A DNA stretch of 64,000 nucleotides. Source: an uncultured Acetatifactor sp. GTDB taxonomy: Bacteria > Bacillota > Clostridia > Lachnospirales > Lachnospiraceae. A model generated the notes under the pieces. That model was not told the DNA's origin. It searched no databases and saw nothing but the letters and a program-made list of their open reading frames with translations. Position 1 is the first letter of the stretch, and every line of letters starts with the position of its first letter. The position numbers and the translations under genes are program-made. The stretch spans positions 1 to 64,000 of the forward strand of contig CANPYT010000006.1 in the NCBI GenBank assembly GCA_947588705.1, given 5' to 3'. Shown piece by piece: positions 34,740 through 43,598 of the stretch.

Positions 34740-34819
34740 GACTGGCGGCGGGGCAAACGCGCGGGAGAGGGGAGATTTTTGCGCCGGGCCGCATACAGGA
34801 AGCGGATGGAGGTATCTGG

Positions 34820-37800
34820 ATGAAGCTGGGAAGACAGTGGGATAGGCGGCTTGAGATATGGGATGAGGCTTTTTTGCCAAACCTTTACCGGCAGCTGGGG
34901 GAGGTGGAGCTCTCCGCGTTCACGACCATGGAACATATCCGCCTGGAACAGGCCCGAGGGGAAGAGTTCCGGCCCTTCCCGCCGGGCACCCGCTGGGGGG
35001 AGAAGTGGCAGTACGGCTGGGTGAGGGGAAGGGTGGAGCTGCCCCCGCAGGCGCGGGGGCAGCGGATCCTGCTGCACCTGGGCGCCGGCCCGGAAATGCT
35101 GGTGTATATAAACGGCCGGGAGGCGGGCTCAATAGACCGGCAGCATTTTTACGTGGAGCTGACGCCCTGCGCAAATCCCGGGGATACGTTTGAGGTCTAC
35201 GCGGAGGTCTACGCCGGACACGGCATCCGGCCGGAAAACGGAGGCATTTATGCCAGGGATGATGTGCCGGTGCCGGAGCCTCCGCTTTTTCAGTGCACCG
35301 TTAAGGAAAGCCATTTTGGGGTGTGGGATCAGGAGCTCTTTGCTGTATACGCGGATTATCATACCCTTTACGGGGTGTGGAAAGCGCTGCCCCAGGAGGA
35401 CCTCCGGGGAATGAAGATCGGCCGTGCCCTGCAGGATTTTACCTGCGCGGCGGATTTTGAGGCGGCGTATCCCCGCAGGCGGGAGAGCATCCTGCGGGCG
35501 GGGGAGGGCCTGAAGCCCCTGCTGCGGGAGACGAACGGCCCCACTGTGCCGGAATATACCGTGTTTGGCCAGTCCCATATCGACCTGGCCTGGCTGTGGA
35601 CCCTGGAAGAGACAAAGCGAAAGGCGGCCAGGACATACTCGACCCAGCTGGGGCTGATGGAGCGCTACCCCGGGTATCGTTTCCTGCTCTGCGAGCCGGC
35701 CCTGGTGGAGAACCTGAAGCGGTATTACCCGGACTTATACGAAAGGGTGCGGGAGAAGGTGCGCCGGGGGCAGATCGTGGCGGATGGGGCGGTGTACGTG
35801 GAAAGCGATACCAACCTTCCCCAGGGAGAGAGCCTGATCCGGCAGTTTGTCCTGGGAAAGCGCTGGTTCCGGGATGAGCTTGGCGTAGATTCCCAGGTGG
35901 CCTGGATGCCGGATACCTTTGGATTCTCCGGCGCCCTGCCCCAGATCATGAAGGGGTGCCGGGTGTCTTATTTTGCCACCCAGAAGCTGCTGCGCAGCGA
36001 CCCGGAAAGCGAGCCCTTTCCCTATAACCTGTTCTGGTGGGAGGGGATTGACGGCACCAGGGTGCTGGCCCATGTCTATAAGAAAAACAACGCGGTATTT
36101 TCTCCCGAGGATCTGGTGCAGCGCTGGGAAAGGGACCGGAACCAGAAGGAGGATATCGACGGGCTCATGTATCCATTCGGCTATGGAGACGGGGGCGGAG
36201 GCCCTACGGAGCTGATGGTGGAGAGCTGCCTCCGATGTGAGGACCTGGAGGGGCTGCCAAGATGCCGGATGGGATCGCCGCTGGACTTTTTCCGCCGTGC
36301 GGAAAAGGAAACGGTGGAGAATGTCTATTACGGGGAGCTGTACCTTGCCTGGCACCGGGGAACCTATTCTTCCCAGGCCCGCCTGAAGCGGAAAATGCGC
36401 CGGACAGAGTTTGCGCTGCGGGAGACGGAATACCTTGCGGGGCTGCTGCGCCTTGCGGGGAAGGAAGACCCGGATCTGCCTGTGGAGGAAAGGCTGGAAG
36501 AACTCTGGAAGATAGTCCTGGTGCGGCAGTTTCACGATATCATGCCCGGCGCGTCCATCCAGCGGGTCAACGAGGAGGCGATGGAGGCCCTGGAACAGGC
36601 GGAGGCGGAGTGCCGCAGCCTTTCCCGGAAGCTTTTGGAGCGGCTGGCGGACGGCCCCGCCGCGTTCAATTCCCTGAGCTGGGACCGGCCCTGGAGGAAG
36701 GGAATGCTTCCCGGCTGCGGCTATGTGCGGCTGACGCCGGAGGAAGCGGGCGGCGGGCAGGAGGATGAGCCGCCTGCAGACTGGGAACCGGAGCCCGCGG
36801 GGATTCCCTGGGGGCAGCAGGCGCCCGGAACGATGGACGGTGCCGGGGGAGAGGCAGGCGGGCTGCGCTGGGGCTGGACGGCGGATCAAAAGCTGTGGGT
36901 CGCAAACAGCCGCTACCGGGCATGTGTAAACAGCCTGGGCCAGATAGAGAGCTTGACCGACCCGGTCACCGAGTTTGAATATGCGGCGGGCCCCCTGAAC
37001 CGGCTGCGGCTGTACCGGGATGTGAATGTGGACTACGACGCCTGGGAGCTTGGCCGGATGTACCAGCGGGCGGAAGAGCCCCTTACGGGCAGGGTCGTCC
37101 TGGAGACAAAGGCGTCGGGAGAAGGGTTTTCTGTCATCGTAAACAGAGAGGAAGAATATTTCAGCCTGCGCCAGATGATCTGCTTTGGCGCGGATACGCC
37201 GAGGATCGACTTCCGGACGCAGGTGACCTGGCGGGAGCGGCATAGGATCCTGAAAGCGGATTTCCCCACGGCGGTGTTTACCAGGGAAGTCCTGGAGGAG
37301 ATCCCCTTTGGCTGCATTAAGCGCCCCACCCACCGCTCCCGGCGGTATGAGCGGGATCTGTATGAGACCAGCCACCACAAATACGCGGCCCTAACCGACG
37401 GCGCCAACGGCCTTGCAGTGCTCAACGACGGCAGATATGGGATCTCCGCGGCGGACAGCCGGCTATCCCTGACCTTGCTGCGGGCTCCGGTGATCCCGGA
37501 TATGAACGCGGACCAGGGCCTGCACTGCTTTACCTATTCTGTCATGCCCTTCCGGGGGCCTTTTTCGGAGAGCGGGGTGGTACAGGAAGCCTACGGGTGT
37601 AATGTGCCTGTGACGGTTGCAGGGAAGGGCGGCCTGGGGAAAGAGGCGGTGTGCTTTTTCCGACTGGAGAGGGGACGCTGTATCCTGGAGACATGCAAGC
37701 CCGCCATGGACGTGAAAAACGGCGTTGTCCTGCGGCTGTATGAGCCCTACGGACAGGGCGGAACAGACTGGCTGCGGGTTCCAGCGTGGGTAAAGCGGGC

Positions 37801-37912
37801 GTATTCCTGCAACATGCTGGAAGAGAGGGACAGGGAGCTTTCCCTGGAGGAGCACAGCCTGAAGCTTACCTTCCGGCCCTTTGAGATCCTGACGGTGCTG
37901 CTTCTGCTGTAG
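34820..37912 (+). CDS. Alpha-mannosidase, GH38
   Basis: 1030 residues, no signal peptide. Zinc and catalytic motifs are intact: GQSHIDLAWLW (His253, Asp255), WMPDTFGFSG (nucleophile Asp365), QFHDIMPGASI (His572). An N-terminal carbohydrate-binding-like beta domain precedes the core and beta-sandwich domains follow. ATG 34820 has GGAGG 7 bases upstream; the same frame is open further left only because it shadows the previous gene. Cleaves alpha-mannosides, here probably intracellularly. A 39-residue Gly/Pro/Glu-rich insertion near 650-690 is unusual. Confidence 0.92.
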   Translation: MKLGRQWDRRLEIWDEAFLPNLYRQLGEVELSAFTTMEHIRLEQARGEEFRPFPPGTRWGEKWQYGWVRGRVELPPQARGQRILLHLGAGPEMLVYINGREAGSIDRQHFYVELTPCANPGDTFEVYAEVYAGHGIRPENGGIYARDDVPVPEPPLFQCTVKESHFGVWDQELFAVYADYHTLYGVWKALPQEDLRGMKIGRALQDFTCAADFEAAYPRRRESILRAGEGLKPLLRETNGPTVPEYTVFGQSHIDLAWLWTLEETKRKAARTYSTQLGLMERYPGYRFLLCEPALVENLKRYYPDLYERVREKVRRGQIVADGAVYVESDTNLPQGESLIRQFVLGKRWFRDELGVDSQVAWMPDTFGFSGALPQIMKGCRVSYFATQKLLRSDPESEPFPYNLFWWEGIDGTRVLAHVYKKNNAVFSPEDLVQRWERDRNQKEDIDGLMYPFGYGDGGGGPTELMVESCLRCEDLEGLPRCRMGSPLDFFRRAEKETVENVYYGELYLAWHRGTYSSQARLKRKMRRTEFALRETEYLAGLLRLAGKEDPDLPVEERLEELWKIVLVRQFHDIMPGASIQRVNEEAMEALEQAEAECRSLSRKLLERLADGPAAFNSLSWDRPWRKGMLPGCGYVRLTPEEAGGGQEDEPPADWEPEPAGIPWGQQAPGTMDGAGGEAGGLRWGWTADQKLWVANSRYRACVNSLGQIESLTDPVTEFEYAAGPLNRLRLYRDVNVDYDAWELGRMYQRAEEPLTGRVVLETKASGEGFSVIVNREEEYFSLRQMICFGADTPRIDFRTQVTWRERHRILKADFPTAVFTREVLEEIPFGCIKRPTHRSRRYERDLYETSHHKYAALTDGANGLAVLNDGRYGISAADSRLSLTLLRAPVIPDMNADQGLHCFTYSVMPFRGPFSESGVVQEAYGCNVPVTVAGKGGLGKEAVCFFRLERGRCILETCKPAMDVKNGVVLRLYEPYGQGGTDWLRVPAWVKRAYSCNMLEERDRELSLEEHSLKLTFRPFEILTVLLLL

Positions 37913-38150
37913 GGCGGAAATCATTTTGCGCCCGGCCGCGGGCCGGACGGCGGGCTCGTTATGCGCAGGGATCGGCGCGGAAATAGGGAATGTGAAAAGG
38001 AAACTTTCAAATATTGAATATTGATAAGAGAAAAAACAAAAGAGAAAAGAGAGAAAAAAGAAGAGAGAAAAAAGAAGAGAGAAAAAAGAAGAGAGAAAAA
38101 AGAAAAGAGAAAAGAGAAAAGAGGTGCTGAGGAGCACTGGGGGTATAATT
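37913..38150. other. Operon spacer with purine-only tandem repeat
   Basis: From 38038 to 38124 the top strand is purine only. GAGAGAAAAAAGAA is repeated four times without error (38049-38104). A GC-rich dyad (GCCCGGCCGCGGGCCGG) stands near 37930-37947. No gene seen. Confidence 0.8.
38049..38104 (+). repeat. Four perfect 14-bp purine repeats
   Basis: Unit GAGAGAAAAAAGAA, four copies, inside an 87-base polypurine tract 47 bases before the next start codon. Slippage-prone and possibly triplex-forming. Confidence 0.9.
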
Positions 38151-39818
38151 ATGGAAAAACATTACTGGAAGATGGTACGGGACACAGAGGACAGGGTGTT
38201 GAGATCCCTGCAGATTCAGGTGTTGGAGGAGGACAGCCCGAGATACGGCGGCTTTTATGAGGACAACGGCATTGTCCAGGCCAAGTTTTCTATTTACAGG
38301 GTGGCCTCCATGACGGCGGCCTATTGCAACAGTGACACCAGATATTATCAGAGCGAAAAGGTGCTTAAGCGTATTCTGCTGGGGCTGGACTATATCAGGA
38401 GGGTGCAGCATGAGAACGGGCTTTTTGACTATGTGACCTGCAACTTCTACTCCGCGCCGGACACGGCGTTTTGTGTGAAGAAGCTGCTGCCGGTATGCCA
38501 GTACCTGCGCGGCAGGCGGGACGGAGAGGGCCTGGCCCAGGGGGAGCGGGAGATTTTTGACAGGCTGGAGGAGATCGTGCGAAAGGGCGCGGAGGGCCTT
38601 CTGGAGGGCGGTTTCCACACCCCCAACCACCGCTGGGCCATCGCCTCCGTGTTGATGACCTGCGCAAAGCTCTTTGAGGACCGGGCCATGGAAGAGGCGG
38701 CGGGCCTTTATCTGCGGGAGGGGATCGACTGCAACGAGGACGGGGAATTTGCGGAGAGATCCGCGGGAAATTATAACCGCATCAACAATGACGCTATGAT
38801 CATGCTCTCCAGGGCCACGGGGGATCCCGCTTATGAGCGCCATGCCATTAGGAACCTCTGGATGATGCTGACTTACTGGGAGCCGGACGGCAGCGTATTT
38901 ACCGCAAACTCTACCCGGTTTGACAAGGACAGGCTGATCTACCCCAAGGATTATTACTTGGAATATCTTGAGATGGGGATGAAGTACCAGATCCCGGAAT
39001 TTCTGCAGATGTGCAACACGCTCTTTGAGATCGTGGACCAGAAGCATATTACCTCCCCGGATTTCCTGATCTGGTTTATGTTATATCCCGGTTTCCGCGG
39101 CCTGGAGGCGGAGGGCGGCTATGTGCGGCCTGATTTTCACAGGTATTACCGGGAATCCGGGATCGCCAGGGCGCAGCAGGGCCGGTTCACTTACACGGTG
39201 ATGAAGGGAAGATCCAATTTCTTTTATCTGCACAACGGCACCATGAAGGTGGAGATGAAGGTGGCGGGCAGCTTTTGTGAGCACCGGGCTTTCCGGGGGG
39301 AAACGATGGAGCAGCTTCCTTCCGGCGCGTACCATCTCGCCCAGACCATGCGGGGCTGGTATTATCTGCCCTTTGCCGAAAAGCCCGAGACAAGCGACTG
39401 GTGGAAGATGGACAATGCCTCCCGGGAGAAAAAGCTGGGCCCGGATATGCAGATCGACGTATGGGTGCGGGAAGCGGAGGACGGCGTGGACATACAGGTA
39501 AAGACCTCCGGCGTGGAGGGGGCGCCATGGCGGATCGAGCTGGCGTTCTCCGGCGTGGATTTCCTGACCAATGAATATATGGACCTGCCGCTGACGGGCA
39601 GCGAGGTGCTGGTGGTAAAGCAGGGCTATACGGAGGTGTCCAACGGCAGGGACGCGATGATACTGGGCCCCTGCTTTGGGGAGCACCATTTTACAGAGGG
39701 AAAAGAGGACAGCGAGGCTAAGACCCCGGGGGCGGCCACCCTGTATCTCACGGCCTATACGCCCTTTGACCGGACCATTGAGATACGGAACAAGAGGAGC
39801 GTGTTTGAACGACAATGA
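38151..39818 (+). CDS. Alpha/alpha-toroid polysaccharide-lyase-like protein
   Basis: 555 residues, no signal peptide. The first 330 residues are helical with toroid-like repeats and the conserved-looking FHTPNHRWAIASVLM and ERSAGNYNRINNDAMIMLSRATGD. The rest is beta-rich (MKGRSNFFYLHNGTMKVEMKVAG...). This two-domain layout and the NHRW and NYNR motifs resemble heparinase II/III-type lyases, but I cannot place it in a numbered family. Context (uronyl hydrolase, nagAB) supports action on uronic-acid-containing glycans. ATG 38151 chosen; ends overlapping the MFS gene by four bases. Confidence 0.6.
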   Translation: MEKHYWKMVRDTEDRVLRSLQIQVLEEDSPRYGGFYEDNGIVQAKFSIYRVASMTAAYCNSDTRYYQSEKVLKRILLGLDYIRRVQHENGLFDYVTCNFYSAPDTAFCVKKLLPVCQYLRGRRDGEGLAQGEREIFDRLEEIVRKGAEGLLEGGFHTPNHRWAIASVLMTCAKLFEDRAMEEAAGLYLREGIDCNEDGEFAERSAGNYNRINNDAMIMLSRATGDPAYERHAIRNLWMMLTYWEPDGSVFTANSTRFDKDRLIYPKDYYLEYLEMGMKYQIPEFLQMCNTLFEIVDQKHITSPDFLIWFMLYPGFRGLEAEGGYVRPDFHRYYRESGIARAQQGRFTYTVMKGRSNFFYLHNGTMKVEMKVAGSFCEHRAFRGETMEQLPSGAYHLAQTMRGWYYLPFAEKPETSDWWKMDNASREKKLGPDMQIDVWVREAEDGVDIQVKTSGVEGAPWRIELAFSGVDFLTNEYMDLPLTGSEVLVVKQGYTEVSNGRDAMILGPCFGEHHFTEGKEDSEAKTPGAATLYLTAYTPFDRTIEIRNKRSVFERQ

Positions 39819-41047
39819 GAAGGGAAGGGAATCGGACGGGGCAGGAAGCTGCCCGAAAGGCGCTTGTGCTGGCGGTCTTTATGCTGATCATGGTCGGCCT
39901 TGGGATCAGCGATTCGAACCGGGGCGTGTTTTCCGCCGTCTTTGAGCGGGATCTGGGATTGTCGAAGCCCCGGCTCTCCCTGATCGTTACGGTGAGCTAT
40001 GTGGGGAACCTGCTGTTTATGCTCTTTGGGGGGCGGGCTGTGGACCGGGTGAAGAAAAAGACGGCCTGCCTCGGGATCCTGGGGCTGTGGACCCTGGCCC
40101 AGGGCCTGTTCTTCTTTACAGACAGTTACGCCTGCCTGCTCGCCGGTATGTTTATCAGCATGGGGGCTTCCACCCTGATGAATACCATGCTGAATATCCT
40201 GTCTCCCTATTTCTTTGGCGCCATGGCCGGGCTGTATGTGAACGTGCTGTTTTTTGTGCAGGGCATTGGCACCAGCGGGAACCAGAAGCTGACGGGTACG
40301 CTGGCGGACAGCTACGGGGATTACCGCGCACTGTGCGGGATCCTTGGGATCGGCGGCCTGGTCTGCCTGGCCCTGCTGTCCTTTGTGGGATTTGAGGGCG
40401 CGGAAGGGGAAAGGAACGGCAAAAGCGGCGGGTCCGGGCAGATCCCCCGGGCGGGGCGGACCAAAGCCTCCGTTAAGGGCATAGGGGGAATGACCCTGGC
40501 CATGGGACTGGTGTTCGGGTTCTATTTTGTGGCGGAGCACGGTATCATGAACTGGTGGGCGATGTACTGTAGCCAGGGGCTTGGGCTGAGCGGCAGTCGG
40601 GCCAGCACCAGCGTGTCCCTGTTTTTCGGCACGATGACGCTTGGCCGGCTGGTGATGGCCCCGCTGGTACAGCGGCTTGGCAGCGGGCGCAGTATCGTCC
40701 TCCTGGGCGGCCTGGGAAGCGCGGTGTATGTGGCGGGGGTGCTGATGGGAGCTTCCGGGATCTGGCTGCTTGGGCTGAGCGGCATCGGCATTTCCATCAT
40801 CTATCCCACGATCGTCTTATTCCTGCAGGAGCTGTTCCCGCAGGAGACGATCGCCACGGCCACCGGAGCGGTGATCAGCGTGGGAACGCTGTTCGACATT
40901 GGCTTTAACGGCGTGTTCGGCAGCCTGGTGGAGGCTGTGGGGTTTGGGGTCTGCCGGGTGATCTTTCCGGCGGCGATGCTGTTGTTTTACGCGGGTTTTT
41001 TGTGGATTTACAGAAGGCAGGGAGGCCATTTTGCCAAAGCGGGCTGA
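39815..41047 (+). CDS. MFS transporter
   Basis: 410 residues, about 12 membrane segments with a cytoplasmic loop after the sixth (GAEGERNGKSGGSGQ). The loop GGRAVDRVKKKTACLG matches the MFS 2-3 loop (GxxxDRxxxxR/K). Coupled to the lyase-like gene by ATGA, so it probably carries a monosaccharide or disaccharide from the same pathway. Substrate unknown. Confidence 0.85.
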   Translation: MRREGNRTGQEAARKALVLAVFMLIMVGLGISDSNRGVFSAVFERDLGLSKPRLSLIVTVSYVGNLLFMLFGGRAVDRVKKKTACLGILGLWTLAQGLFFFTDSYACLLAGMFISMGASTLMNTMLNILSPYFFGAMAGLYVNVLFFVQGIGTSGNQKLTGTLADSYGDYRALCGILGIGGLVCLALLSFVGFEGAEGERNGKSGGSGQIPRAGRTKASVKGIGGMTLAMGLVFGFYFVAEHGIMNWWAMYCSQGLGLSGSRASTSVSLFFGTMTLGRLVMAPLVQRLGSGRSIVLLGGLGSAVYVAGVLMGASGIWLLGLSGIGISIIYPTIVLFLQELFPQETIATATGAVISVGTLFDIGFNGVFGSLVEAVGFGVCRVIFPAAMLLFYAGFLWIYRRQGGHFAKAG

Positions 41048-41113
41048 AACTCTGGCGGGCTTTGGGCCGTTCCGCTGCCGGAGGGAGAGACCGTTCGCGG
41101 CGGACGGGGAGGT

Positions 41114-42757
41114 ATGAGAGTGAAGATGGTTGAAATACTGGAGCAGATGAATACGGAGACAGAGGTACTCCTGACCCTGTCGATCATTCTGTTTGCCGGT
41201 TTTATTCTGACAAGGCTGACCAATACGCTGAACATGCCAAAGGTCAGCGGATATATCCTGGCGGGCATCCTCATCGGCCCTTATATGCTGGATCTGATCC
41301 CCGGCGAAATGATCCGGAAGATGGGCTTTATCAGCGATGTGGCGCTGGCGTTCATTTCTTTTGGGGTAGGTAAATTCTTTAAGAAGGAGGTGCTCCTCAG
41401 CACCGGGAAACGGATCGTGGTTATTACCATCAGCGAGGCTCTGGCGGCAGGAGTCCTGGTGACGTTTGGCCTGAAATTTATTTTCCGGCTGGACTGGGAA
41501 TTTGCGCTGATCCTGGGCGCGATCTCAACAGCCACCGCCCCGGCCAGCACCATGATGACCATAAACCAGTATAAGGCCAAGGGGGAGTTTGTCAACACGC
41601 TGCTGCAGGTGGTAGCCCTGGACGATGTGGTCTGCCTTTTGGTATTCAGCGTGGTCTCCGCGGTGATCAACGGGCTGGCCGCCGGCAGGCTGGCGCTGTC
41701 GGATGTGGCCTGGCCGGTCTTTTACAATTTCCTGGCCGTGGCGTTGGGCATATTCTGTGGTTATTTCCTGAGCCGCCTGCTGGTCATCCCCACCAGAAGC
41801 CGGGACAACCGGCTGATACTTGTTATCGCCATGCTGCTGGGGCTGGCGGGGTTGTGCAGCGCCCTTGACATTTCTCCGCTGCTGTCCTGCATGGTATTCG
41901 GGGCCGTGTATATCAATCTCACAAGAGACAAAAAGCTCTTCCGCCAGATCAATAACTTTGCGCCGCCGATCATGTCCATGTTTTTTGTGGTGTCGGGCAT
42001 GAATCTGGACATCAATGCCCTGAAGACCGTGGGAGCCATCGGGGTGAGCTATTTCCTGATCCGCATCGTGGGGAAATACCTGGGGGCCTACCTAAGCTGT
42101 ACCGCCGTGAAGACCAGCCGGGAGATCCGCAATTATATAGGGCTGGCCCTGGTGCCCCAGGCCGGCGTGGCCATCGGGCTGGCGTTCCTGGGCCAGCGGC
42201 TGCTGCCGGAGGACACGGGGAAATTCATGCTGACCATCATCCTTTCCTCCTCGGTGCTCTACGAGATGGTGGGGCCTTTATGTGCCAAGGCCGCCCTGTT
42301 CCTCTCCGGCAGCATCCAGAGGCAGGGCAGTGAGGAAAGCGGCGAGCCGGAGGACGGGGAAGTTTCCGAAACGGACACATCGGAGGAAAGAGGACAGGAG
42401 GATATGGATCCGGCGGAGCCGGGGGCAACGGAGGGCATAGACCCGGCGGAAAGCGGAGCGCTTCGGAGGACGCGGGAAGAGGGCGGGCCGGTATCGGAAG
42501 GGCTGCCGGGGAAATCTTCCAAAAAGAAGGGAAAGAAAAAAGGAAAGCCCGCACCGGGGGAGCCCGCCCACGCGGACCCGGAGGATGAGCTGACTACCGG
42601 ACTTCTCGAACTGAGGGAATACAACAAGGGCGTGGATGAGCGGGATGACGACGATCCAGAGCGCATCGTCAGGCATCATAAGCCTCAGAAGAGCAAAAAG
42701 CGTTCCGAAAAGGAAAAAGCGGGCCAGTCTTCCGCCAAAGGGCCCCGGCCGGAATGA
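41114..42757 (+). CDS. CPA2-type cation:proton antiporter with long charged tail
   Basis: 547 residues. Residues 15-400 form about 12 membrane helices with CPA2 features (MPKVSGYILAGILIGPYML; LGAISTATAPASTMM; VALDDVVCLLVFS, where DD is the ion-binding pair). The last 145 residues are soluble: first Glu/Pro-rich, then Lys-rich (SSKKKGKKKGKP), ending in SSAKGPRPE. The tail is not a TrkA-N domain and its role is unknown. GTG 41120 has better RBS spacing than ATG 41114, so the true start may be two codons on. Confidence 0.85.
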   Translation: MRVKMVEILEQMNTETEVLLTLSIILFAGFILTRLTNTLNMPKVSGYILAGILIGPYMLDLIPGEMIRKMGFISDVALAFISFGVGKFFKKEVLLSTGKRIVVITISEALAAGVLVTFGLKFIFRLDWEFALILGAISTATAPASTMMTINQYKAKGEFVNTLLQVVALDDVVCLLVFSVVSAVINGLAAGRLALSDVAWPVFYNFLAVALGIFCGYFLSRLLVIPTRSRDNRLILVIAMLLGLAGLCSALDISPLLSCMVFGAVYINLTRDKKLFRQINNFAPPIMSMFFVVSGMNLDINALKTVGAIGVSYFLIRIVGKYLGAYLSCTAVKTSREIRNYIGLALVPQAGVAIGLAFLGQRLLPEDTGKFMLTIILSSSVLYEMVGPLCAKAALFLSGSIQRQGSEESGEPEDGEVSETDTSEERGQEDMDPAEPGATEGIDPAESGALRRTREEGGPVSEGLPGKSSKKKGKKKGKPAPGEPAHADPEDELTTGLLELREYNKGVDERDDDDPERIVRHHKPQKSKKRSEKEKAGQSSAKGPRPE

Positions 42758-42863
42758 GAGAAAAAACGGAATGAGAGACAAAAAACCGGAATGAGAGATG
42801 AAAGCCGGAATGGGAGAAAAAACCAGAATGAGAGACAAAATGACTCAATGGGAGACAAAATGG
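42749..42863 (+). repeat. 18-20 bp tandem repeat after the antiporter gene
   Basis: About six imperfect copies of CCGGAATGAGAGACAAAA. The first copy includes the last codons and stop of the antiporter gene. No ORF continues through it. Confidence 0.85.
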
Positions 42864-42958
42864 TCTGGAAGAGGGAAGGGCCATGTCTAAAGTCCGGCCG
42901 GCCCGCATACATTTGAAAAGAGAACAGGCCATTGGGCGCGGTAAAGCGGGGGTTTGAC

Positions 42959-43564
42959 ATGAGGCTGCGGATAGGAAAGACGTGGAAACAGGGGGCAAGG
43001 CTTCCTGTGGCCCCTATTTTTTGTGTCAGTCTTATTGCCGGGATACTGGCGATGAACATCGGAAAGAACATCCTGCTGGAGAATACGGGATTGTTTGACG
43101 AATCTACTCTCTATGCCATGAAATATATGGCGCTTGACAGTGACGCCCTGTTTTCTTATGTCCTGAGGGAGCGCCTTCTGGGCATCCTGATACTTACAGT
43201 GCTCTCTACCACCTACCTGGGGCTGGCGGTGTGCGCCGGGACCGTAATCTGGTACGGGATGGCCGCGGGAGGTTTTCTGGCGGCGCTGATGATCCGTTAC
43301 GGAATAAAAGGGTTCTTCCTGGCGATAGCCGCCGTGTTTCCCCATTATCTTGTATATGTGCCGATGTTCGTGGCGCTGCTGGCCTGGTGTGAGACGATCT
43401 ACCGGGGGATCTATCACCAGGCCATAAATTTTCGGGAGGACAAAACGGTCCTCCCGAAAAAGCTGGCTCGGCTGGCCTGTATCTTCCTGGCGGCCGTGGG
43501 GGCCTGCATACTGGAAGCCTATGTCAATCCCCCGATCCTGTTAAGCTACCTGCGGGTGTTCTGA
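42959..43564 (+). CDS. spoIIM: Stage II sporulation protein M
   Basis: 201 residues with five or six membrane helices (FCVSLIAGILAMNIGKNIL; LTVLSTTYLGLAVCAGTVIWYG). In Bacillus SpoIIM is part of the DMP complex that scaffolds SpoIID and SpoIIP during engulfment. ATG 42959 (GGGGG upstream) preferred over TTG 42932. Separated from the antiporter by the tandem repeat and so perhaps transcribed with it. Confidence 0.88.
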   Translation: MRLRIGKTWKQGARLPVAPIFCVSLIAGILAMNIGKNILLENTGLFDESTLYAMKYMALDSDALFSYVLRERLLGILILTVLSTTYLGLAVCAGTVIWYGMAAGGFLAALMIRYGIKGFFLAIAAVFPHYLVYVPMFVALLAWCETIYRGIYHQAINFREDKTVLPKKLARLACIFLAAVGACILEAYVNPPILLSYLRVF

Positions 43565-43598
43565 GCGGGCAGGGCGTTCCCGCCTGGATCCGGCGGGA

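Noticed and set aside
34484-34819. N-terminal extension of the GH38 frame
   Set aside because: It overlaps the GH105 gene in another frame; the ATG at 34820 has a proper SD and is followed by the expected domain start.
42749-42863. Possible CRISPR array or phage attachment site
   Set aside because: Contiguous 18-20 bp units with no unique spacers, no cas genes, no integrase.
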